Shown here one piece after another: positions 46,244 through 51,910 of a DNA stretch of 51,910 nt. Source of the DNA: Lolliginicoccus lacisalsi (lineage in GTDB: Bacteria > Actinomycetota > Actinomycetes > Mycobacteriales > Mycobacteriaceae); contig NZ_JACYWE010000004.1 of assembly GCF_014841105.1 (NCBI RefSeq), positions 187,819 to 239,728 on the forward strand, written 5' to 3'. Both the position numbers and the translations under genes were made by a program. The notes beneath the pieces are model-generated. The model was not told the origin of the DNA. It worked only from the letters and a program-made list of their open reading frames with translations, and searched no databases. Within the stretch, counting starts at the first letter, position 1; every line of letters starts with the position of its first letter.

Positions 46244-46255
46244 GGATGCACTGTA
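46241..46255 (-). promoter_or_regulatory. Leaderless-type -10 (TACAGT) for the metallopeptidase-like gene
   Basis: TACAGT at 46255-46250, then 6 nt, then ATG at 46243. Confidence 0.55.
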
Positions 46256-46351
46256 CCGGGGGTCGTCCGTTCGCCGGTGGGATCCGGTCGCCGGGCGTGA
46301 AAAATGCTGCCGAGTGCGGCGAGTCGCGACGGTGAACGAGAGGCTAGCGGC

Positions 46352-46367
46352 TAGTGTCCGCTGTGTG
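46352..46367 (+). promoter_or_regulatory. Leaderless-type -10 (TAGTGT) for the DUF3499 gene
   Basis: TAGTGT at 46352-46357, then 7 nt, then GTG at 46365. Confidence 0.6.
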
Positions 46368-46874
46368 AGTATGCGCCGTCGTTGTTGCAAGCCGGGTTGC
46401 AGGAACCCTGCCGTCGCGACGCTGACATATGTCTATGCGGACTCCCAGGTCGTTCTCGCGGACCTGTCGCCCCTGGACAGTCCGCACTCCTGGGACCTGT
46501 GCGAGCAGCATGCGATCCGGCTGGCTCCACCGATGGGCTGGGACCTGGTGCGCGAATGGGTGCCGGAATCCGAGCGCGAGCCGGAGCCCGCCGCCCCCGC
46601 GGAAGCGACGGCCGGGGTGGTCGCTACGACGCCCGATGACTTCGATCCACCGCGCTTCGGTGCATACCTGGATGACGCCTCCCTGGATGGGGCTCCGCTG
46701 CGCGACGCCCCCCTGGATGGCGCCCACGTCAACGACGCCCAGCTGGGCTCGCCGCAGATCGATGACGGCGCATGGATGTCACTGCCCGACGGAGAGCATG
46801 GGGGAGCGCAGCACGCTATTGCTCCAGCCCGGCGCCCGCACCTCCGTGTTGTCACCCACGCGGACACCGAATAG
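46365..46874 (+). CDS. DUF3499 family protein (Rv3258c-like)
   Basis: 169 aa. N-terminus VSMRRRCCKPGCRNPAVATLTYVYADSQVVLADL...WDLCEQHAIRLAPPMGW: four cysteines (CC...C...C) plus a histidine suggest a small zinc ribbon, as in the actinobacterial DUF3499 family. Residues about 103-132 are a five-residue repeat (DDASL DGAPL RDAPL DGAHV NDAQL GSPQI) not expected in this family. The tail ends RRPHLRVVTHAD. Function unknown. Conserved beside manB in mycolata. Confidence 0.88.
   Translation: MSMRRRCCKPGCRNPAVATLTYVYADSQVVLADLSPLDSPHSWDLCEQHAIRLAPPMGWDLVREWVPESEREPEPAAPAEATAGVVATTPDDFDPPRFGAYLDDASLDGAPLRDAPLDGAHVNDAQLGSPQIDDGAWMSLPDGEHGGAQHAIAPARRPHLRVVTHADTE
46671..46760 (+). repeat. 15-bp coding repeat, six units (pentapeptide-like)
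   Basis: Units start at 46671 and every 15 bp to 46746. Each encodes xxAxL or a near variant. Identity between units is strongest for GATGGSGCY. Confidence 0.8.
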
Positions 46875-47006
46875 CCATTGCGCCAGTGCTCCGCAGCGCG
46901 CTCTCCGTCGCGCCGCGGGATCGGCGCTTCCCCCGCATCCGGCGCGAAACCTGACTAGGCTCTGTCCGGAAAGCGCAGTGACGCAAGCAGGACGGGAGTG
47001 CCGGAG

Positions 47007-48374
47007 ATGAGTCGACCAGCCGATGCCGTGAACGCGGTGATCAAGGCATACGACGTGCGGGGCGTGGTCGGGGAGCAGATCGATGCCGCGTTCGTGAGGG
47101 ATGTGGGCGCGGCGTTCGCGCGACTGATGCGCACCGAGGGCGCGGCACGCATCGTTGTCGGTCATGACATGCGAGCGTCCTCGCCCGAGCTCGTCGAAGC
47201 ATTCTCGGAGGGCGTCACCGCCCACGGGCTCGATATCGTCAACATCGGCCTCGCGTCCACCGATCAGCTCTACTACGCCTCGGGCACCCTCGAGTGCCCC
47301 GGTGCCATGTTCACCGCTAGCCACAACCCGGCCAAGTACAACGGCATGAAGCTCTGCCGCTCGGGCGCGAAGCCAGTGGGCCAGGATACCGGGCTCGGCA
47401 CCATCGCGGACGAGGTGATCCACGGCGTCCCCGTCTACGACGGCGCGCCGGGTGACAGCTCCACCCAGGATTTGCTCGAGGACTACGCGGCGTACCTGCG
47501 CAAGCTCGTGGCGCTCGAGAGCATGCGGCACCTCACCGTCGCCGTCGATGCGGGCAACGGCATGGGTGGCCATACCGTCCCCGCCGTGCTGGGACCCTTG
47601 CCGCTCACCGTCGAGCCGTTGTTCTTCGAGCTCGACGGCACCTTTCCCAACCACGAGGCCAATCCGCTGGACCCCGCCAACCTCGTCGACCTGCAGCGCC
47701 ATGTGCGCGAGACTGGCGCGGACATCGGCCTGGCCTTCGACGGGGACGCCGATCGATGCTTCGTCATCGACGAGAAGGGCGATCCCGTGTCGCCCTCCGC
47801 GGTCACGGCGCTGGTCGCGGAGAGGGAGCTAGCGAAGTCACCGGGCGCGGCGATCATCTACAACCTCATCACCTCCCGGGCAGTGCCGGAGATCGTCGAG
47901 GAACAGGGCGGCTCCCCGGTGCGCACCCGCGTCGGGCACTCATTCATCAAAGAGACCATGGCGCAGACCGGTGCCGTGTTTGGCGGCGAGCATTCCGCGC
48001 ACTACTACTTCCGGGACTTCTGGGGCGCCGACTCGGGGATGCTCGCGGCGCTGCACGTCCTCGCTGCGCTCGCCGAGCAGGACAAGCCCCTCTCGGAACT
48101 GATGGCGCGGTACAGCCGCTACGCGGCGTCCGGCGAGATCAACTCCACCGTCGATGACGCTGCCGCGCGGATGGAGGACGTCGCCGAGGCGTTCGCCGAG
48201 CGCGCCAGGGGCATTGACAAGCTGGACGGGATGACGGTCGACCTTGGCGATGGTGCCTGGTTCAACCTGCGCGCCTCCAACACCGAGCCTCTGCTCCGGC
48301 TCAACGTCGAGGCGCCCGATGCAGGCACCGTCACGGGGATCACCGATGAGGTGCTCGCGATAATCCGGCGGTGA
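47007..48374 (+). CDS. manB: Phosphomannomutase
   Basis: 455 aa alpha-D-phosphohexomutase. Substrate loop KAYDVRG, catalytic phosphoserine loop TASHNPAKYNGMK (Ser105), metal loop FDGDADRCF, sugar loop GGEHSAHYYF, and the C-terminal phosphate loop RASNTEPLLRLNVEA. Converts mannose-6-phosphate to mannose-1-phosphate for the guanylyltransferase at 37687. ATG 47007 has GGGAG 8 nt upstream; the GTG at 46998 overlaps that site. Confidence 0.95.
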   Translation: MSRPADAVNAVIKAYDVRGVVGEQIDAAFVRDVGAAFARLMRTEGAARIVVGHDMRASSPELVEAFSEGVTAHGLDIVNIGLASTDQLYYASGTLECPGAMFTASHNPAKYNGMKLCRSGAKPVGQDTGLGTIADEVIHGVPVYDGAPGDSSTQDLLEDYAAYLRKLVALESMRHLTVAVDAGNGMGGHTVPAVLGPLPLTVEPLFFELDGTFPNHEANPLDPANLVDLQRHVRETGADIGLAFDGDADRCFVIDEKGDPVSPSAVTALVAERELAKSPGAAIIYNLITSRAVPEIVEEQGGSPVRTRVGHSFIKETMAQTGAVFGGEHSAHYYFRDFWGADSGMLAALHVLAALAEQDKPLSELMARYSRYAASGEINSTVDDAAARMEDVAEAFAERARGIDKLDGMTVDLGDGAWFNLRASNTEPLLRLNVEAPDAGTVTGITDEVLAIIRR

Positions 48375-48425
48375 CACGCCCCGGGCGCTGCAGGATAATA
48401 GGAGTGCACCTGGAAGGAGGTGGCC

Positions 48426-49541
48426 GTGGTGAACACGCTCGCGCCTGGCATAGACCTCGACGACGGGGCCGCGCTCGCTTCCGCGGACCGATCAGGGCTG
48501 CTCCGCCACGCAGCGCTCTCGGGCGCGCAGGCCAGGGCCGTCGATACTGCCGTCAACGAGGGCGCGCTTGCCCGCCTGCCCGGGACCCGGCCCCGCTCGC
48601 TGGTCGTCGTGGCACGCCGCGCCGTCCCGATCGCGGCGAGCCGCCTGGTGCTCGATGCCGTAGCGGCCGAGCTCTCGTTCCCCGCCGTGGTCGTGGATCA
48701 CGCGCCCACCTGGATCGGACCGCTCGACGTCATCATCGTCATGGGCGATGACCCGGGCGATCCCGCCATGGTCGCCGCCGTTGACCGGGCGGTCCGGCGC
48801 GGCTGCGGCGTAGTCGTCGCAACGCCGAGCGAGGGGCCGATGCGCGCTGCTGGGGCACCGCACGCGATCCCGATGCCGCCGCGCGTTGCGGTCCCCGAGA
48901 TCTTTGCCACCTGTGGCTACGCGGCCGTGGTGCTCGCCGTGCTGCGTCACATCGGGCCAGGGGAGGCGGTCACGGCGATCGAGCTGGGTGCCATCGCGGA
49001 TGTGCTTGATGACGAGGCGCTGCGGGGGCACCCCGAGCGCGAGATCCTCGCCAACCCCGCGAAATCCCTTGCGAGCAAGCTGCTGGGTAATCGCGTGGTC
49101 TTCGCGGGGGACGCCACGGGGGACCAGGGCCTCGCGGCGCACGCGGCGTCCACGATGCTGCGGGCTGGCGGGATGGTGGCAGCCTCGGCGAGCCTGCTGG
49201 AGGTCGTGGAGGTATTCGACCATCTGGCTGGCCCGGCCCCCGCGAGCGATGTGGACCCGATCTTCCACGATCCCGAGATCGACGGGCCGCTGGGTACCGA
49301 GCCGGTGAAGGTCGTGGTGGTCTCGCGCACATCGCCGGGGACGGGAACGAGGAGCCGCGCCGCGCTGCTCGGCAGTGCAGCGGACTACCTCTTCGCCAAC
49401 CCGCAGGACTCCGCCGATGACCAGCCACCCGGCGTCGAGGCACCCGTCCGCAGCCTCGGCCAGGTGCTCACGAATACGCTCCAGCTATGCGTGCGGCTGG
49501 ATATGGCGGCAGCATACGCACGCCTAGCGAGGTCGCACTGA
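48426..49541 (+). CDS. TobH-like / phosphosugar isomerase-like protein (Rv3256c-like)
   Basis: 371 aa. SIS-type sugar-phosphate binding features: SLVVVARRAVPIAASRLVLDAVAAEL, DVIIVMGDDPGDPAMVAAVDRAVRRGCGVVVATPSEGPM, and a C-terminal bacterial phosphoglucose/phosphomannose isomerase-like half (GNRVVFAGDATGDQGLAAHAAS). Catalytic capacity is uncertain. Lies between manB and manA as in M. tuberculosis, so a part in mannose-phosphate metabolism is likely. Start among GTG 48420, 48426 and 48429; the GGAAGGAGG at 48412-48420 favours 48426 or 48429. Confidence 0.8.
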   Translation: MVNTLAPGIDLDDGAALASADRSGLLRHAALSGAQARAVDTAVNEGALARLPGTRPRSLVVVARRAVPIAASRLVLDAVAAELSFPAVVVDHAPTWIGPLDVIIVMGDDPGDPAMVAAVDRAVRRGCGVVVATPSEGPMRAAGAPHAIPMPPRVAVPEIFATCGYAAVVLAVLRHIGPGEAVTAIELGAIADVLDDEALRGHPEREILANPAKSLASKLLGNRVVFAGDATGDQGLAAHAASTMLRAGGMVAASASLLEVVEVFDHLAGPAPASDVDPIFHDPEIDGPLGTEPVKVVVVSRTSPGTGTRSRAALLGSAADYLFANPQDSADDQPPGVEAPVRSLGQVLTNTLQLCVRLDMAAAYARLARSH

Positions 49542-50773
49542 TGCAGCTGCTCGACTGCCCGGTCCGCAACTACGCCTGGGGCTCGCGCACCGCGCTCGCC
49601 GAGCTCCGTGGGCAGCCCGGCCCCTCGCCGCACCCCGAGGCAGAGCTGTGGATGGGCGCCCATCCCGCGGATCCCTCGCGGCTCGCGGGCTCGGGATCGA
49701 CCCTGCTCGGGCAGATCGCGGAGGATCCTGTCGCGGCGCTCGGCCAGCGCGTCTGCGAGCGCTTCGACAAGCGCCTGCCCTTCCTGATGAAGATCCTCGC
49801 AGCGGAGGAGCCCCTCTCCATCCAGGCTCATCCCTCCCTCCAGCAGGCGCGGGAGGGATTCGAGCGCGAGAACCATCGGGGCATCTCGCTCGCTGCCCGC
49901 TCCCGCAACTACAAGGACGACAACCACAAGCCGGAGCTGATCGTGGCGCTCACGCCATTCTCGGCGATGGCTGGCTTCCGGGACCCAGCCTCGACCGTCG
50001 AGCTTCTCGAGCAGCTCGGCTCGGAGCGGTTCGTGCCCTACCGGGACCTCCTGGCGGCGCAGCCCGACGGCTCCGGGCTTCGCGCGTTGTTCACCACGTG
50101 GATCACCCTGCCGTCGAGCGACGTCAGCGAGCTCGTGGATGATCTCGCGGAGTCATGCGTGGCCCTGCTTGCCCGCTCCCAGCGAGGGCGCTTCGCCGCG
50201 GTTGCCCGCAACCTGCTGCAGCTCGTCGAGCGCTATCCGGGGGACGCGGGAGTGCTCGCGGCGATCCTGCTGAACCACATCACTCTGCGGCCTGGGGAAG
50301 GGATCTTCCTGGATGCGGGCAACCTGCACGCTTACCTGCATGGCGTGGGGGTGGAGCTGATGGCGAACTCGGACAACGTCCTGCGCGGGGGCCTCACGCC
50401 GAAGCATGTGGATGTTCCCGAGCTGCTGCGGGTCGTCGATTTCGAGCCGCTGGAGCTGGCGCCGGTGCCCCTGCGCAACGCCGAGCCGGGTGGCACCGTC
50501 GAGCAGGTCTACCAGGCGCCCATTGATGAGTTCGCGTTGTCGCGCATCGAGCTCGACGCCACGGGGCTGCTTCACAGCGTCTCGCATGGGCTCTCCCGCG
50601 GGGGGCCGCAGATCATCGCGTGCACGCGTGGCGAGGTCATCGCTCGTGGTGGCGAGCAGGAGGTACGTGTGCCCGCGGGCGGGGCCCTGTGGATCCCTGA
50701 CTCCGACCCCGAGGTCATCCTGCATGCGGTGACGGCTCGCGACGAGGTATTCCGGGCCGTGGTGCCCCATTAG
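49541..50773 (+). CDS. manA: Mannose-6-phosphate isomerase (class I)
   Basis: 410 aa cupin enzyme. Zinc ligands are in SIQAHPS (Gln and His), NHKPELIVAL (Glu) and GNLHAYLHGVGVELMANSDNVLRGGLTPKH (His). Interconverts fructose-6-phosphate and mannose-6-phosphate, feeding manB. ATG overlaps the preceding stop codon (TGATG), so manB, the TobH-like gene and manA form one unit. Confidence 0.95.
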   Translation: MQLLDCPVRNYAWGSRTALAELRGQPGPSPHPEAELWMGAHPADPSRLAGSGSTLLGQIAEDPVAALGQRVCERFDKRLPFLMKILAAEEPLSIQAHPSLQQAREGFERENHRGISLAARSRNYKDDNHKPELIVALTPFSAMAGFRDPASTVELLEQLGSERFVPYRDLLAAQPDGSGLRALFTTWITLPSSDVSELVDDLAESCVALLARSQRGRFAAVARNLLQLVERYPGDAGVLAAILLNHITLRPGEGIFLDAGNLHAYLHGVGVELMANSDNVLRGGLTPKHVDVPELLRVVDFEPLELAPVPLRNAEPGGTVEQVYQAPIDEFALSRIELDATGLLHSVSHGLSRGGPQIIACTRGEVIARGGEQEVRVPAGGALWIPDSDPEVILHAVTARDEVFRAVVPH

Positions 50774-51222
50774 CGACTGGGTTGTCCGGGCCTTGGCGAC
50801 TCAAGGGGCGCGGGCGCCGGTGCCCAGGGGGGCTGGCAGGGGGGAGCGGGCGCCGATTTCGACATGTGTGCGGTTTTGCACCCTTTGGGGGTCGCGAAGG
50901 GGTGCATCCGGTAACACTTCCGGCGTGGCGGCGCGCCACTCGCGGCCCGCGGCTGGCAATCGCCGCGCATCGCCCTGCGGCTAGCGCGCAGCGCGCGGGG
51001 GAGCGGCCTCCGGGAGCATTCGCGCAGTTCAAGGCTCAACTATGTGCGAGCTGCTGCAAGCGCTTTGGCCAGTTCTGCTTGCTGCAGTTAAAATCTGAAT
51101 CGATACAGTTATACAAAACATGGACCCGTGTCTAGTGCGCAAACGGCCTAGGGCTTATAGTCAAACAGGCAAGCCGCTATGACATCGGGGTCTAGCGCAT
51201 GGACAAAGTTAGGCATGATGTA
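50774..51222. promoter_or_regulatory. Gene-free region upstream of alkB, with an AT-rich 3' half
   Basis: About 450 bp. The first 280 bp are G+C-rich with a small dyad (TGCACCC 50877 / GGGTGCA 50900) that may terminate manA. From about 51075 to 51215 the composition turns A/T-rich, with TTAAAATCTG, CGATACAGTTATAC and TTATAGTCAAAC, as expected for a regulated promoter and leader. No short gene is convincing. Confidence 0.5.
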
Positions 51223-51910
51223 ATGACTGCATCGACGCACGATGCGTCCGCCGGGTCCAACGGTGACGCGCAGGAGAACACAGACAACCTCGAGCGCTGG
51301 CGGGATCGCAAGCGCCACCTGTGGATCTACTCGCTAGTCCCGGCGGCCGCTGTCTTCATCGCGGTCGGGCTGGTGGAGCTCACTGGCTGGGGATGGCTCT
51401 ACTGGGGCGGGCCGATCATCGTTTTCGGCTTGATCCCGCTGCTCGACATCATCTTTGCCGCCGACGGCCAGAACCCGCCGGACGAGTTCATGGATGAGCT
51501 CGACCAGGATAAGTACTACCGCTGGGTGACCTACGCGTACATCCCGCTGCAGTATGCCGGCTTTGCCCTGGCGATCTACCTCTGGGCCACTGGCAACCTC
51601 TCCGTCTTCGAGAGCATCGGCCTGGCCACCACGGTCGCCGTCACCTCCGGCATCGGCATCAACGTCGCGCACGAGATGGGCCACAAGAAGGAGGAGCACG
51701 AGCGCTGGCTCTCGCGCATCGTCCTCGCGCAGTCCTTCTACGGGCACTTCTACATCGAGCACAACCGTGGCCACCACGTCCGCGTCGCCACCCCCGAGGA
51801 TCCCGCTTCCTCGCGCTTCGGCGAGTCGTTCTACAGCTTCTGGCCGCGCTCGGTGAAGGGCGCGCTGACCTCCGCCTGGGAGATCGAGAAGAACCGCCTC
51901 GAGCGCCTCG
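51223..51910 (+). CDS. alkB: Alkane 1-monooxygenase (partial, cut at window end)
   Basis: First 229 residues of a protein of about 410. Membrane segments near 36-52, 60-78, 105-122 and 133-150. The first two histidine boxes are complete: HEMGHKK (His150, His154) and HFYIEHNRGHH (His175, His180, His184, His185), followed by VRVATPEDPASSRFGE, which is diagnostic for AlkB of actinomycetes. A di-iron membrane enzyme that hydroxylates n-alkanes at the terminal carbon with rubredoxin as electron donor. Start ATG 51223 fits the length of homologues; an in-frame ATG at 51199 would add eight residues. The third histidine box and any rubredoxin genes are outside the window. Confidence 0.95.
   Translation, partial: MTASTHDASAGSNGDAQENTDNLERWRDRKRHLWIYSLVPAAAVFIAVGLVELTGWGWLYWGGPIIVFGLIPLLDIIFAADGQNPPDEFMDELDQDKYYRWVTYAYIPLQYAGFALAIYLWATGNLSVFESIGLATTVAVTSGIGINVAHEMGHKKEEHERWLSRIVLAQSFYGHFYIEHNRGHHVRVATPEDPASSRFGESFYSFWPRSVKGALTSAWEIEKNRLERL

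Noticed and set aside
50774-51198. Small plus-strand frames after manA (for example 50782-51135)
   Set aside because: They start in low-complexity Gly/Arg codons, have no ribosome site or -10 box, and run across the A/T-rich alkB control region.

Overview
The window is about two-thirds G+C (judged by eye) and carries the gene order of a mycolic-acid actinomycete (order Mycobacteriales). Several blocks follow the Mycobacterium tuberculosis Rv3252c-Rv3285 neighbourhood: accA3, a sufE-like gene, sseA, maf, accE, accD5 and birA; gtrA, purK, purE and fadE25; a TIGR03089 gene, an LCP gene, rmlD, wbbL and a mannose-1-phosphate guanylyltransferase; fbiB, fbiA, whiB2, two small conserved genes, manB, a TobH-like gene, manA and alkB. 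FbiA and FbiB (coenzyme F420) argue against Corynebacterium. Several differences from M. tuberculosis suggest a non-mycobacterial relative such as Hoyosella, Dietzia, Tomitella or Gordonia. That placement is from memory of gene order and was not tested by any search.

Layout. 1-1443: an AbiEi/DUF559-like gene and a minisatellite-rich stretch. 1444-4953: divergent glpK and glpD (glycerol use). 5115-10589: ACT-domain protein, DSP-like phosphatase, secreted lipase, VanZ-like protein, malate dehydrogenase and small membrane or hypothetical genes. 10645-20783: acyl-CoA carboxylase genes (accA3, accE, accD5), the ligase birA that biotinylates them, the sulfur-transfer pair sseA/sufE, and maf. Between sseA and maf sit a siderophore-type binding protein and an ECF41 (SigJ-type) sigma factor operon. 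20789-32925: PH-domain protein, an OmpR-type and a NarL-type two-component system, GtrA, purK/purE, an acyl-CoA dehydrogenase, and RNA-modification genes (trhO and an RluA-type synthase). 33138-44678: envelope genes (LCP ligase, dTDP-rhamnose reductase, rhamnosyltransferase, GDP-mannose synthesis), NADH dehydrogenase II, argJ, a Nudix gene, fbiB and fbiA. 45021-50773: whiB2, two small conserved genes and the mannose-phosphate trio. 51223-end: the start of alkane monooxygenase alkB, cut by the window edge.

The joint themes are construction of the mycolyl-arabinogalactan envelope and mannose glycolipids (carboxylases for malonyl- and methylmalonyl-CoA, rhamnose linker, GDP-mannose, LCP ligase), redox cofactors (F420, NDH-2, MDH) and lipid or alkane catabolism.

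The most informative non-gene signals are these. (1) A perfect ECF41-type promoter (TGTCACA-N16-CGTC) lies in front of the oxidoreductase-sigma operon. (2) A dispersed palindromic element of about 75 bp occurs three times near gene 3' ends. (3) At least fourteen genes have a TANNNT -10 box 6-8 nt before the start codon, which implies leaderless mRNAs. (4) Three GACAC/GTGTC pentamers spaced exactly 16 bp apart lie upstream of whiB2. (5) 15-bp-period tandem repeats recur, including a pentapeptide-like run inside the DUF3499 protein. I saw no tRNA, rRNA, CRISPR array or intact insertion sequence.
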